A stretch of 64,000 nt of DNA from Citricoccus muralis (GTDB taxonomy: Bacteria; Actinomycetota; Actinomycetes; Actinomycetales; Micrococcaceae): contig NZ_CP121252.1 in assembly GCF_029637705.1 (NCBI RefSeq), positions 1,674,001 to 1,738,000 of the forward strand. The letters run 5' to 3'. How positions within the stretch are numbered: the first letter of the stretch is position 1; every line of letters begins with the position of its first letter. Positions 1 through 8,786 of the stretch are shown piece after piece. The notes beneath the pieces are model-generated. The model did no database searches and had not been told where the DNA came from. It saw nothing but the letters and a program-made list of their open reading frames with translations. The translations under genes and the position numbers were made by a program.

Positions 1-455
1 GTGATACCGCCGATGATGGCCTGCCCCGGAATACCGAGCAGCAGGCCCACTGCGATCCAGAAGACCTGCGGATGACTACGGCGTCGGTTCCACAGCACCA
101 TGACCATCGCCAGCGCAATCGCTGCCAGGACAAAAGTCAGCGTGCGATTACCGAACTCGATGATGCCGTGAACACCCATTTCGGGGGTGTTGGTGAACGA
201 TTCTGGGGTGCATCGTGGCCAGGTAGGACAACCGAGACCGGACTGCGTGAGTCGGACGGCACCACCCGTAACGATGATGCCAATCTCGGAGATCAGTGAG
301 GCGACCGCCAACCCGAGGGTCAGTTTTGTGAACGAGTGCGGCATGAACCGATCGGCCGTCTGGTCCACGGCGTTAATCACGCGACGCCACGGGCTAGGGC
401 GTTCCACCAGTGCGTCTTTCAGGGGACCGGGTGTGTTGCTCACGGTGCGAATCAC
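1..455 (-). CDS. ctaA: Heme A synthase CtaA/Cox15 family, C-terminal part outside window
   Basis: Membrane enzyme that converts heme O to heme A for aa3-type cytochrome oxidase. About 151 N-terminal residues are present; the rest runs off the left edge. Visible features are a first membrane helix (about residues 45-65), the exoplasmic loop with Cys76 and Cys82 in a C-P-T-W-P-R-C arrangement, and His96 in the H-G-I-I-E-F-G-N-R motif, typical of Cox15-type enzymes. I chose GTG at 455, 28 bp after the upstream permease gene; a second GTG at 443 is possible and neither has a strong ribosome site. It is co-oriented with the ABC exporter genes. A SURF1 gene for oxidase assembly lies 8 kb away. Confidence 0.9.
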   Translation of the reverse strand, partial: MIRTVSNTPGPLKDALVERPSPWRRVINAVDQTADRFMPHSFTKLTLGLAVASLISEIGIIVTGGAVRLTQSGLGCPTWPRCTPESFTNTPEMGVHGIIEFGNRTLTFVLAAIALAMVMVLWNRRRSHPQVFWIAVGLLLGIPGQAIIGGI

Positions 456-483
456 TGCTTTCTTGAAAAAGGGTTCGTGGCGC

Positions 484-1263
484 TCAACGCCACTTGAACC
501 AGCGTACTGTTCCCGCCACGGCCACGGCGCCCCACAACACCAAGACCAACAGCGGCATGAGGGCAAGATCCCCATCGATCAATGCCGTCCGCAGACCGTC
601 GCCCAGAGCAGTCGAGGGCAACAAGTGCAGAATGAAGGTGGCCGGACCCATAGAAATGGGGAAGATGATACCGCCGGCGGCGCCCAATACAACCCAAAGT
701 AGATTCGTCAGCGCCAGAGTTGCTTCTGGACGCACGGTACCGGCAATGAAGAGTCCGATGCCTGTGAAGGTGACCCCGCCGATGAGTATAAAGATCAGAG
801 CGAAAACCGTGCCGCGCCATTCTGGCGACCAGCCCAAGAATCCACCAATAGCTCCCAGCACCATGAGCTGCACGACCAGCACCATCATCACGGCGAGAAT
901 CTTGCCCAGCAAAAGCCCCATGGACCCCAGCGGCGTGGTCGACAGGTACGTGAGCACCCCGTAGCGACGGTCGAACCCTGTGGCGATGCCCTGACCCGTC
1001 AGACCGGAAGACAACACGGCAAGGGCGAAAATTCCAGGAACCGCAACATCGACGCTGGATTGTCCCTGACCGTCGTCGAGCACACCCGTCACGGACAGTG
1101 CCACGAGGGCCATGATCGGGAGGATCAGCGCGACCAGTAGTTGCTCCCCGTTCGAGAGCGTGGTCCGCGTTTCGTAAGCACCTTGAGCCATAATTCGGCG
1201 TCCGGCGCTGGCTTGGTTGGGACCCTCCGCTGGGGTGAAATCGGTCAGGGGAGTTTCCGTCAC
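484..1263 (-). CDS. ABC-2 type transporter permease
   Basis: 259-residue membrane protein, probably the pore subunit of a two-gene exporter with the ATPase encoded just upstream. A hydrophilic N-terminus of about 40 residues is followed by about six hydrophobic segments (roughly residues 42-62, 72-92, 115-140, 148-172, 180-205, 230-252). Its ATG overlaps the stop of the ATPase gene (ATGA), indicating translational coupling. The exporter, ctaA and sufR lie next to each other in the same way as around the mycobacterial suf locus, so an oxidase- or heme-related role is plausible, but the substrate is unknown. Confidence 0.82.
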   Translation of the reverse strand: MTETPLTDFTPAEGPNQASAGRRIMAQGAYETRTTLSNGEQLLVALILPIMALVALSVTGVLDDGQGQSSVDVAVPGIFALAVLSSGLTGQGIATGFDRRYGVLTYLSTTPLGSMGLLLGKILAVMMVLVVQLMVLGAIGGFLGWSPEWRGTVFALIFILIGGVTFTGIGLFIAGTVRPEATLALTNLLWVVLGAAGGIIFPISMGPATFILHLLPSTALGDGLRTALIDGDLALMPLLVLVLWGAVAVAGTVRWFKWR

Positions 1264-2240
1264 GGTCCCACCTCCCAGAAGACATCTTCCAAGGAACGAT
1301 CAGACATGGTCAGTTGTTCAGGCATCAGGCCCCGCTCGTGCCACCATTGCGCCAGGGCCACTAGATCTCGGGTACCCTGCACGCCAGATACACGGACCCT
1401 GGGCTCAGATCCGGCCGAGACCTGAGAGTCGACTTCGGTCAGGGTTAGCCCCTGAGGCACCGTGGCCTCATCGTCTGGAGTGAGTCGCCGGTCGATGGTG
1501 AATTCCACGGGGTTCTTTTCGCCGTTCGACGTCAGTTCGGCGACGGAACCAGCACGTTCAACAACACCGTGCTTAAGCAAGATGACCTCATCAGCGAGAC
1601 GCTGAGCATCATCAAGCAAATGGGTCGTAAGAATGAGCGCCAGTCCCGCCTGCTTGAGCTCCTCGATGATGTCGAAGACGATCTTGCGGGAGATCGGATC
1701 CAATCCCGCACTGGGCTCATCCAGGAAAACCACTGCGGGGCGGCCGGTCAGCGCAGCGGCCAGGGCCACGCGTTGCTTTTGCCCGCCCGAAAGTCGACGG
1801 ATCGTCCGGTCGGCGAAGTCATCGATCCCGAGGCGTTCACTGAGGGCCAGAATATCTGCGGGGTGGCGGTACAAAGCGGCTATGTGACGCAGGAGTCGAG
1901 CCGGAGTAGCCGACGGCGGTAATCCGCCCTCCTGAAGCATGACACCCACCCGGCTACGCAACGCGGACGGAGCCCGCCAGGGATCTTCCCCAAGAAGGCG
2001 AACCGAACCGTGGCTGGGGCGATCAAGACCTTGGGAGATATTGAGCGTGGTGGTTTTTCCGGCGCCATTGGGACCCAGCAACGCGGTGACACAGCCAGCA
2101 CGAGCTGTCAAGCTCACTCCGCGCAGAATTTCCACCCGGCCCGTGCGCGAATGAACCGACTTATGCACATCGTCGAGATGCAGCAAAGCGGTACCAGGCG
2201 CCGGTAGGCGCAGATCAGCGGAGGTGGGTTGTCCGAGCAC
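1260..2240 (-). CDS. ABC transporter ATP-binding protein (exporter type)
   Basis: 326-residue ATPase that would energise the permease encoded downstream. Walker A is G-P-N-G-A-G-K-T-T (about residue 57), the signature is L-S-G-G-Q-K-Q-R, and Walker B is F-L-D-E-P-S-A-G-L-D. The roughly 100-residue C-terminal extension is common in DrrA/CcmA-like exporter ATPases. The start is GTG at 2240: a TAGCAT box sits exactly 6 nt upstream, which fits a leaderless mRNA. It is divergent from sufR with 144 bp between them and overlaps the permease gene by 4 bp. The substrate cannot be told from sequence. Confidence 0.87.
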   Translation of the reverse strand: MLGQPTSADLRLPAPGTALLHLDDVHKSVHSRTGRVEILRGVSLTARAGCVTALLGPNGAGKTTTLNISQGLDRPSHGSVRLLGEDPWRAPSALRSRVGVMLQEGGLPPSATPARLLRHIAALYRHPADILALSERLGIDDFADRTIRRLSGGQKQRVALAAALTGRPAVVFLDEPSAGLDPISRKIVFDIIEELKQAGLALILTTHLLDDAQRLADEVILLKHGVVERAGSVAELTSNGEKNPVEFTIDRRLTPDDEATVPQGLTLTEVDSQVSAGSEPRVRVSGVQGTRDLVALAQWWHERGLMPEQLTMSDRSLEDVFWEVGP

Positions 2241-2246
2241 CCCCTC

Positions 2247-2252
2247 ATGCTA
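2247..2252 (-). promoter_or_regulatory. -10 box TAGCAT of leaderless ABC operon promoter
   Basis: On the minus strand TAGCAT is followed by six bases (GAGGGG) and then the GTG start of the ATPase gene. The spacing puts transcription start on or next to the start codon. The adjoining GAGGGG touches the GTG, so it is too close to act as a normal ribosome site. Confidence 0.5.
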
Positions 2253-2348
2253 CCTACTCGCCGGCCAGCGATAGCGACAGTGAAGCCGTGACGTCGCCCA
2301 TGTAGTTCGTCAACCGCATGGAAACAAACCAGTATAGGTGGTCCTTAC

Positions 2349-2377
2349 TTGGAACTGCTCGATTAATTAGAGAAGAT
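2349..2377 (+). promoter_or_regulatory. Possible sufR promoter (TTGGAA - 17 nt - GAAGAT)
   Basis: A -35-like TTGGAA at 2349-2354 is separated by 17 nt from GAAGAT at 2372-2377, which ends 7 nt before the ATG at 2385. This would give a leaderless sufR mRNA and explain why the strong AGGAGG (2378-2383) is only one base from the ATG. I see no ACACT-N5-TGTGA-like element of the kind reported for mycobacterial SufR. Confidence 0.35.
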
Positions 2378-2384
2378 AGGAGGC

Positions 2385-3131
2385 ATGTATTCCCCTCTTG
2401 TGCAGCCTGCGGTATCCGGGGCGTCGTCGGGATCTCGGGAGAGCACGCGCGACAACGTACTCAACTCGGTCTTGACGCACGGTCCCGTCAGTGCTGCCAC
2501 GATTGGGGATCAGCTCCAGCTCACCGCGGCTGCGGTTCGGCGTCATCTGGACTCACTTGAGAAAGATGGCCTCGTCGAAGTTAAATCCGTGGCCGGGAGC
2601 AGGGGAGCCGGGCGACCGTCGCGTCGATATGTCGTCACTCAGCAGGGCCAGTCCCACCTGGGCGACGACTACCTAGACCTTGCTTCCGAAGCTGTGCGCC
2701 TCCTCCAGGAAATTTCTGGCGACGAGGCTATTCGCTCGTTGGCGCGCAAGCACTTCGCCTCGCTGGAGCAGCGGTTTAGCGAGCTCGTCCCCGAGGACGC
2801 AGATCTCACGGATCGCATTCGTGCCCTCACTCGCACTCTCGATGAAGCCGGATTCGCCGCTTCCACGCGTCGTGCCGGTCGTGGCGGCAAGGTGACCACC
2901 CTCCGGGCGGCACAGATTTGCCAAGGTCACTGCCCGATTCAAGAGATGGCCGGCGAGTTCCCCGAGTTCTGCGAGGAAGAAACCGAGCTCTTCGCACGTT
3001 TACTAGAGGTGGATGTGCGCAGGCTGTCCACCCTCCCCACAGGTGGCCACGTGTGCACGACACACGTCCCGCTGGGTCGCCGTGCCCATGCCAGCCTGAT
3101 GGCACACACGGCTCAGCGCGCTGAAAAATAG
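2385..3131 (+). CDS. sufR: SufR, Fe-S cluster-sensing repressor of the suf operon
   Basis: 248-residue winged-helix regulator upstream of sufB, as in other Actinobacteria, where SufR represses suf genes when it carries an Fe-S cluster. The DNA-binding domain (about residues 20-90) contains the helix-turn-helix around T-R-D-N-V-L-N-S-V-L. The C-terminal half holds Cys179, Cys183, Cys196 and Cys224, a C-x3-C-x12-C pattern plus one more cysteine, matching the cluster-binding pattern known for actinobacterial SufR. It is divergent from the ABC operon and ends 51 bp before sufB. The ATG is one base from AGGAGG, so initiation may be leaderless (see the promoter entry). Confidence 0.9.
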   Translation: MYSPLVQPAVSGASSGSRESTRDNVLNSVLTHGPVSAATIGDQLQLTAAAVRRHLDSLEKDGLVEVKSVAGSRGAGRPSRRYVVTQQGQSHLGDDYLDLASEAVRLLQEISGDEAIRSLARKHFASLEQRFSELVPEDADLTDRIRALTRTLDEAGFAASTRRAGRGGKVTTLRAAQICQGHCPIQEMAGEFPEFCEEETELFARLLEVDVRRLSTLPTGGHVCTTHVPLGRRAHASLMAHTAQRAEK

Positions 3132-3182
3132 CGCGCCCATCAGTTTCCCGACCACCTACGTTCGTTATCAAAGAGGTTGATT

Positions 3183-4643
3183 ATGACTGATCAAGTCGCT
3201 CGCGAAACCGCCGATCCCGGCGTGATTCACGAGATTCTCGAGAAGAACCCCGAACTCAATGCCATCGGCGCCTATGAATACGGCTGGGCCGACAGTGACG
3301 CCGCTGGTGAGAACGCACGTCGTGGTCTCAACGACGAAGTCGTGCGTGACATCTCGGGCAAGAAAGACGAACCCGAGTGGATGCTGAAGACCCGCATGAA
3401 GGGCCTGAAGTACTTCGATCGCAAGCCCATGCCGACCTGGGGTGCTGACCTGTCGGGCATCGACTTCGACAACATCAAGTACTTCGTGCGCTCCACCGAG
3501 GGCCAGGCTCGCACCTGGGAAGACCTTCCTGAAGACATCCGTAACACCTACGAGCGTCTGGGCATCCCCGAGGCCGAGCGCGAGCGTCTCGTGGCCGGCG
3601 TGGCCGCCCAGTACGAGTCCGAGGTCGTTTACCACCAGATCCGTGAGGATCTGGAGCAGCAGGGAGTCATCTTCCTGGACACCGATACCGGCCTGAAGGA
3701 ACACCCGGAGATCTTCCAGGAGTTCTTCGGCTCGGTGATCCCGGTGGGCGACAACAAGTTCGCCGCATTGAACACCGCCGTCTGGTCCGGTGGTTCCTTC
3801 GTTTACGTCCCGAAGGGCGTTCACGTTGAGATCCCACTGCAGGCTTACTTCCGTATCAACACAGAGAACATGGGCCAGTTCGAGCGCACCCTGATCATCG
3901 CGGATGAAGATTCCTACGTACACTACATCGAGGGCTGCACCGCACCGATCTACCAGTCGGACTCCCTGCACTCCGCCGTCGTGGAAATCATCGTCAAGAA
4001 GAATGCTCGTGTGCGCTACACGACCATTCAGAACTGGTCAACCAACGTCTACAACCTGGTGACCAAGCGGGCCGTCGTTGAAGAGGGTGGCACCATGGAA
4101 TGGATCGATGGCAACATCGGCTCCAAGGTCACCATGAAGTACCCTGCGGTCTACCTCACCGGTGAACACGCCAAGGGTGAGACGCTGTCCATTGCCTTCG
4201 CTGGCCAGGACCAGCACCAGGACACCGGATCCAAGATGGTCCACCTGGCACCGAACACCTCGAGCTCCATCGTGGCAAAATCCGTGGCCCGTGGGGGCGG
4301 CCGTTCCGCGTACCGCGGTCTGGTTCAGGTTGTCGAAGGTGCGAAGAACTCCGCCAACTCGGTGGTGTGTGACGCACTCTTAGTGGACACCATTTCCCGC
4401 TCCGACACCTACCCCTACATCGACATCCGCGAGGACGATGTGACGCTGGGCCATGAAGCGACAGTGTCCCGGGTTTCCGAGGAGCAACTCTTCTACCTAA
4501 TGTCCCGTGGGCTGGCTGAGGATGAGGCCATGGCCATGATCGTGCGCGGCTTCATCGAGCCCATTGCGCGCGAATTGCCTATGGAATACGCCCTCGAGCT
4601 GAACAAGCTGATCGAACTGCAAATGGAAGGATCGGTGGGCTAA
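3183..4643 (+). CDS. sufB: Fe-S cluster assembly scaffold SufB
   Basis: 486-residue scaffold that, with SufC and SufD, builds Fe-S clusters in the cytoplasm. The full SufB beta-helix core is present. The C-terminal region V-V-C-D-A-L-L-V-D plus the downstream [12 protein letters not shown] stretch is the family's most conserved part and includes the conserved Cys. No intein is present, unlike the Mycobacterium tuberculosis SufB. The ATG at 3183 is preferred over an in-frame TTG at 3177 because AAGAGG lies 6 nt upstream of the ATG. First structural gene of the suf operon; sufD starts 3 bp after its stop. Confidence 0.97.
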   Translation: MTDQVARETADPGVIHEILEKNPELNAIGAYEYGWADSDAAGENARRGLNDEVVRDISGKKDEPEWMLKTRMKGLKYFDRKPMPTWGADLSGIDFDNIKYFVRSTEGQARTWEDLPEDIRNTYERLGIPEAERERLVAGVAAQYESEVVYHQIREDLEQQGVIFLDTDTGLKEHPEIFQEFFGSVIPVGDNKFAALNTAVWSGGSFVYVPKGVHVEIPLQAYFRINTENMGQFERTLIIADEDSYVHYIEGCTAPIYQSDSLHSAVVEIIVKKNARVRYTTIQNWSTNVYNLVTKRAVVEEGGTMEWIDGNIGSKVTMKYPAVYLTGEHAKGETLSIAFAGQDQHQDTGSKMVHLAPNTSSSIVAKSVARGGGRSAYRGLVQVVEGAKNSANSVVCDALLVDTISRSDTYPYIDIREDDVTLGHEATVSRVSEEQLFYLMSRGLAEDEAMAMIVRGFIEPIARELPMEYALELNKLIELQMEGSVG

Positions 4644-4646
4644 ACA

Positions 4647-5924
4647 GTGTCCCAGACGACCAACGACCTTGAGACCGGTGGCGCTGCGCCCTTGATCCCC
4701 GGGATGGGCGAAGAAGGCGAGCAGCTTTCCGCAGAAATCGCCGCCGCAACCCAGTCCGAGCACGCAGACCACTCCGTGAAAGAGAAGAAGCAGAAGTTCG
4801 GCACCTCGCGAGCTGATCGCCCGACCAGTTTCCACCTGGCCGACTTCCCGGTTCTGACCGGTCGCGAAGAAGACTGGCGCTTTACACCGCTAGAGCGCCT
4901 AGGCGGACTTGACCTGCCCGAGGGCGACGAGCAGCGCCTGCAGGGTGCCGCTCCGACCGTTGAGGTGTCCTCGTTGGAAGGGCTCACCGTCGAGACGGTG
5001 AGCCGCGATGATGCACGCCTGGGCCAGGCCATGACTCCGGAAGACCGTACCTCGGCCGCAGCCTGGGCATCGTTCTCGGAAGCTACCGTGATCACGCTGG
5101 GCGACGGCGTCGAAGCCGAGGAGCCGATCCGGATTCAGATCACCGGGACGGATGCCACTCCAGCTGCACAGCACATCCTGATCATCGCCGGGGACAACGC
5201 CAAGGCCGATTTCCTGATCACCCATCGTGGCAACGCGGTGCTGGCTCAGAACATCGAGTACGACGTGCGGGAAGGTGCCAGCATCAACGTCACCTCCGTG
5301 CACGCCTGGGATGCTGGAGCGGTCCAGACTTCCTCGCAGCAGGCTTCGCTGGCGAAGGACTCCGCCTACAAGCACATCGCCATCAGCTATGGCGGTTCCC
5401 TGGTGCGTCTGACCCCGACAGCTCGCTTCACGCAGCCCGGAGGCGAGGCCGAGATGTATGGTCTCTACTTCGCCGACGCCGGTCAGCACCTGGAGCAGCG
5501 ACTGTTCGTGGATCATGCAGTCCCGAACTGCACCTCAAACGTGCTGTACAAGGGTGCCCTGCAGGGTCGTGACGCTCACACCGTGTGGGTGGGCGATGTA
5601 CTCATCCGAAAGGCAGCTGAAGGCACCGACTCCTACGAGAAGAACCAGAACCTCGTGCTCACCGATGGGGCTCGCGCCGATTCGATCCCGAACCTGGAGA
5701 TCGAGACTGGTGTCATCGACGGCGCAGGCCACGCTTCCTCCACGGGTCGCTTCGATGAAGAGCAGCTGTTCTACCTCATGGCTCGCGGCATCACCGAGAA
5801 GGAAGCCCGCAAACTCATCGTGCGCGGCTTCCTGAACGAGATCATTCAGCGCATCGGCATCGACGACGTCGAAGCCGAACTCACCCAGGTCATGGAATCC
5901 GAACTCAAGATGTTCGACCGCTGA
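4647..5924 (+). CDS. sufD: Fe-S cluster assembly protein SufD
   Basis: 425-residue SufB paralogue that forms the SufB-SufC2-SufD complex. The N-terminal 60 residues are hydrophilic and variable. The remainder has the SufD fold, ending in the [12 protein letters not shown] motif shared with SufB and the V-R-G-F-L-N-E-I-I segment that contacts SufC. The start is GTG, three bases after the sufB stop, so translation is probably coupled. The gene order sufB-sufD-sufC matches the actinobacterial suf operon. Confidence 0.96.
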   Translation: MSQTTNDLETGGAAPLIPGMGEEGEQLSAEIAAATQSEHADHSVKEKKQKFGTSRADRPTSFHLADFPVLTGREEDWRFTPLERLGGLDLPEGDEQRLQGAAPTVEVSSLEGLTVETVSRDDARLGQAMTPEDRTSAAAWASFSEATVITLGDGVEAEEPIRIQITGTDATPAAQHILIIAGDNAKADFLITHRGNAVLAQNIEYDVREGASINVTSVHAWDAGAVQTSSQQASLAKDSAYKHIAISYGGSLVRLTPTARFTQPGGEAEMYGLYFADAGQHLEQRLFVDHAVPNCTSNVLYKGALQGRDAHTVWVGDVLIRKAAEGTDSYEKNQNLVLTDGARADSIPNLEIETGVIDGAGHASSTGRFDEEQLFYLMARGITEKEARKLIVRGFLNEIIQRIGIDDVEAELTQVMESELKMFDR

Positions 5925-5948
5925 CCGTCCTCGACACCCCCACACTTC

Positions 5949-5965
5949 CCGCGCTGGCTGCGCGG
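5949..5965. other. Small hairpin between sufD and sufC
   Basis: Six-base arms CCGCGC and GCGCGG enclose a 5-nt loop in the 58-bp sufD-sufC gap, about 10 nt upstream of the AAGGAG site of sufC. There is no T-run, so it is unlikely to stop transcription; it could protect or partition the message. Confidence 0.35.
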
Positions 5966-5982
5966 ATCGACAAGGAGAACAC

Positions 5983-6747
5983 ATGTCAACCCTGGAGATC
6001 AAAGATCTGCACGTCTCGATCGAGACGGAAAATGGCGCCAAGGAGATCCTGAAGGGCGTGTCCCTCACCGTCAACTCCGGTGAGACCCACGCCATCATGG
6101 GCCCCAACGGCTCCGGTAAGTCCACCCTGGCCGCCTCCATCGCAGGCCACCCCCGCTATGAGGTCACCAGTGGATCCATCACCCTCGACGGCGAAGATGT
6201 CCTGGAGATGGGTCCCGATGAGCGCGCTCAGGCAGGCCTGTTCTTGGCCATGCAGTACCCGGTGGAGATCCCCGGCGTCACCATGACCAATTTCCTGCGC
6301 ACCGCCAAGACCGCCATCGACGGTGAAGCACCGTCGCTGCGCCACTGGACCAAGGACGTCAAGACCGCCATGGAACAGCTGCGCATCGACCCCGCCTTCG
6401 CGGCCCGTAACGTCAACGAAGGCTTTTCCGGCGGTGAGAAGAAGCGCGTCGAGATTCTCCAGCTCGAGCTGTTCAAGCCGAAGATTGCCATCCTCGACGA
6501 GACCGACTCCGGCCTCGACGTCGATGCTCTGCGCGTCGTCTCCGAGGGCGTCAACCGCGCTCAGGACACCAACGGCATGGGCACGCTACTCATCACCCAC
6601 TACACCCGCATTCTCCGCTACATCAAGCCGGACTTCGTGCACGTGTTCGTGGATGGCCACGTGGCCGATTCCGGTGGCCCCGAGCTGGCAGATAAGCTGG
6701 AAGAGGAAGGCTACGTAGCTTACGAGAAGGCCGCCGCCAGCGCCTGA
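5983..6747 (+). CDS. sufC: Fe-S cluster assembly ATPase SufC
   Basis: 254-residue ABC-type ATPase that drives the SufB-SufD scaffold. Walker A is G-P-N-G-S-G-K-S-T (about residues 39-47), the signature is F-S-G-G-E-K-K-R, and Walker B is I-L-D-E-T-D-S-G-L-D, where Thr-Asp after the catalytic Glu is the SufC hallmark distinguishing it from transporter ATPases. A strong AAGGAG ribosome site precedes the ATG. The next gene follows after 13 bp and is sufT, not the cysteine desulfurase gene expected at this place. Confidence 0.97.
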   Translation: MSTLEIKDLHVSIETENGAKEILKGVSLTVNSGETHAIMGPNGSGKSTLAASIAGHPRYEVTSGSITLDGEDVLEMGPDERAQAGLFLAMQYPVEIPGVTMTNFLRTAKTAIDGEAPSLRHWTKDVKTAMEQLRIDPAFAARNVNEGFSGGEKKRVEILQLELFKPKIAILDETDSGLDVDALRVVSEGVNRAQDTNGMGTLLITHYTRILRYIKPDFVHVFVDGHVADSGGPELADKLEEEGYVAYEKAAASA

Positions 6748-6760
6748 TCTGGAGGACATC

Positions 6761-7084
6761 ATGACTACAGCAGCACAAACTCCGATTGAGGATCTCGAAG
6801 AGGCCCTCAAGGACGTGATCGATCCGGAGCTCGGCGTCAACGTGGTTGACCTCGGCCTGCTCTACGGGCTGCACTACGCCGACGACGGCGCACTGCTGGT
6901 CGACATGACTCTCACCACCGCCGCCTGCCCGCTGACCGACGAGATCGAAGATCAGGTCTCCCGGGCCATCAGCACCATGGTGGACGAATGGCGCCTGAAC
7001 TGGGTTTGGATGCCGCCGTGGGGTCCCGAACGCATCACGGAAGATGGTCGTGAGCAGATGCGGGCCCTCGGCTTCAACATCTGA
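6761..7084 (+). CDS. sufT: SufT / DUF59-MIP18 metal-sulfur cluster assembly factor
   Basis: 107-residue MIP18-family protein implicated in Fe-S cluster maturation. It shows the conserved D-P-E-L-G-V-N-V-V-D-L-G-L-L-Y opening (about residues 24-38) and the T-T-A-A-C-P motif with the family's single reactive Cys (about residue 51). It is the last gene of the suf operon and is followed by a perfect hairpin terminator. In mycobacteria the homologue is separated from sufC by the desulfurase and sufU genes; here it follows sufC directly. Confidence 0.92.
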   Translation: MTTAAQTPIEDLEEALKDVIDPELGVNVVDLGLLYGLHYADDGALLVDMTLTTAACPLTDEIEDQVSRAISTMVDEWRLNWVWMPPWGPERITEDGREQMRALGFNI

Positions 7085-7106
7085 TCCGCACCATGTGCAC
7101 ACCACT

Positions 7107-7142
7107 CGGCAGGGCCGGTCCGCTCTCGGACCGGCCCTGCCG
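7107..7142 (+). terminator. Terminator of the suf operon
   Basis: A perfect 16-bp stem (arms 7107-7122 and 7127-7142) with a CTCT loop lies 23 bp after the sufT stop. It is very GC-rich and lacks a strong T-run, as is common in high-GC actinobacteria. Confidence 0.8.
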
Positions 7143-7177
7143 ATGCCTTGAACACCACCAACGCTGAAGGAGTCACC

Positions 7178-8776
7178 GTGATCACGGTCTCAAACCTCGA
7201 ACTTCGCGCCGGCGCGCGCGTCCTGATGGACGAGGTCAACTTCCGCGTCGACAAAGGCGACAAGATCGGTCTTGTTGGACGCAACGGGGCCGGCAAGACC
7301 ACACTGACCAAGGTGCTCGCCGGATTCGCGCTCCCGGCTGCAGGCGACGTCAGCCGTAGCGGAACCATCGGCTACCTCCCGCAGGACCCGGTGGTCGAGG
7401 ACATGGAGCAAACCGCTCGCTCCCGCATTCTCTCCGCCCGCGAGCTCGACCAGGTGACCGAGAAGATGCGCCGCGCCGAACAAGACATGGCCCAGGGAAC
7501 CGATGCCCAGCGGTCCAAAGCCATGGACCGCTATGCGAAACTCGAAGCCCGATTCACCGCCGCCGGTGGCTACGCCGCCGAATCCGAGGCAGCGACCATC
7601 TGTGCCAACCTCGCCCTACCAGATCGCGTGCTCAGCCAGCCGCTCCACACCCTCTCCGGCGGTCAGCGACGCCGGGTGGAACTGGCTCGGATCCTCTTTG
7701 GCAATGCCGACACGATGCTCCTGGACGAGCCGACCAACCACCTCGATCACGACTCAATCGTGTGGCTCCGCGACTTCCTCAAGTCCTACTCGGGTGGTCT
7801 GCTCGTGATCAGCCACGACGTGGCCCTGATGGAAATGACCGTCAACAAGGTGCTCTACCTGGATGCGATGCGCCAGACCATCGACGTCTACAACATGAAC
7901 TGGAAGAACTACCAGTCCCAGCGTGAGCAAGATCAGGCGCGCAGGAAGCGTGAATTCGCCAATGCCCAAAAGAAGGCGTCCGCTCTCGTCGATCAGGCCA
8001 ACAAGATGCGTGCCAAGGCCACGAAAGCGGTGGCTGCGCAGAACATGCTCAAGCGCGCCGAACGGCTGATGCGCGGCGTGGAAGGCGAACGTTCCCAGGA
8101 TAAGGTCGCGGCCATTCGCTTCCCCGAACCCTCGCCCTGCGGCAAAACCCCCTTGAGGGCCTCGCACCTGTCGAAATCCTATGGTTCCCTCGAAATTTTC
8201 GCGGGCTTGGACCTAGCCATCGACCGTGGTTCACGCGTCGTGATTCTTGGCTTCAACGGTGCCGGTAAGACCACGCTGCTGCGCATGCTCGCCGGCATCG
8301 AGGACTCCGACACCGGTCAGATCGAGCCCGGCCACGGCCTGAAACTCGGTTACTACGCTCAGGAACACGAGACCCTCGACGGAGACCGCTCCGTGCTGGA
8401 AAACATGCGAACGGCTGCGCCGCAACTGGGGGACACCGAAGTACGTAACGTACTGGGCTCGTTCTTGTTCTCCGGAGATGATGTCGATAAGCCCGCCCGG
8501 GTGCTCTCCGGCGGTGAAAAGACCCGACTCGCGCTGGCGACCCTGGTGGCGTCTTCCGCAAACGTCTTGCTCTTGGACGAACCCACGAACAACCTGGATC
8601 CCGCCAGCCGCGAGGAGATCCTCAACGCGCTGCGCACCTACGAGGGTGCCGTGGTGCTGGTGACTCACGATGAGGGTGCTGTTGAAGCGCTGGATCCGGA
8701 ACGCGTAGTGGTACTACCCGACGGCGTTGAAGACTTGTGGAGTACTGAATACCAGGAACTGATCACGCTCGCCTGA
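7178..8776 (+). CDS. ABC-F family ATPase (translation factor / ribosome protection type)
   Basis: 532-residue soluble protein with two ABC domains in tandem and no membrane segment. First Walker A G-R-N-G-A-G-K-T-T (about residue 35), signature T-L-S-G-G-Q-R-R-R-V; second Walker A G-F-N-G-A-G-K-T-T (about residue 361), signature V-L-S-G-G-E-K-T-R. A charged linker (about residues 245-300, rich in K, R, Q, A) lies between them, as in ABC-F proteins that act on the ribosome. The GTG at 7178 is chosen because GAAGGAG lies 5 nt upstream; an earlier in-frame TTG sits next to the suf terminator. A homologue lies near the suf locus in mycobacteria. Antibiotic resistance cannot be inferred. Confidence 0.88.
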   Translation: MITVSNLELRAGARVLMDEVNFRVDKGDKIGLVGRNGAGKTTLTKVLAGFALPAAGDVSRSGTIGYLPQDPVVEDMEQTARSRILSARELDQVTEKMRRAEQDMAQGTDAQRSKAMDRYAKLEARFTAAGGYAAESEAATICANLALPDRVLSQPLHTLSGGQRRRVELARILFGNADTMLLDEPTNHLDHDSIVWLRDFLKSYSGGLLVISHDVALMEMTVNKVLYLDAMRQTIDVYNMNWKNYQSQREQDQARRKREFANAQKKASALVDQANKMRAKATKAVAAQNMLKRAERLMRGVEGERSQDKVAAIRFPEPSPCGKTPLRASHLSKSYGSLEIFAGLDLAIDRGSRVVILGFNGAGKTTLLRMLAGIEDSDTGQIEPGHGLKLGYYAQEHETLDGDRSVLENMRTAAPQLGDTEVRNVLGSFLFSGDDVDKPARVLSGGEKTRLALATLVASSANVLLLDEPTNNLDPASREEILNALRTYEGAVVLVTHDEGAVEALDPERVVVLPDGVEDLWSTEYQELITLA

Positions 8777-8786
8777 GCGTGATCAG
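8759..8786. terminator. Bidirectional terminator between ABC-F gene and SURF1 gene
   Basis: A perfect 12-bp stem (arms 8759-8770 and 8775-8786, loop GCCT) spans the stop codon of the ABC-F gene and reaches the stop codon of the convergent SURF1 gene, so it can serve both strands. Confidence 0.75.

Noticed and set aside
2241-2384. DtxR-type iron box upstream of sufR
   Set aside because: TATAGGTGGTCCTTACTTGG has a partial half-site only; too few matches to the 19-bp consensus.
3168-3971. 267-codon frame on the minus strand opposite sufB
   Set aside because: Shadow of sufB, which is conserved end to end; no ribosome site.
3183-4643. Intein in SufB
   Set aside because: The M. tuberculosis sufB has one, but this gene reads straight through at 486 codons.
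7148-7177. TTG at 7148 as the start of the ABC-F gene
   Set aside because: It is 6 bp from the suf terminator and has no ribosome site, whereas GTG 7178 has GAAGGAG 5 nt upstream and matches family N-termini.
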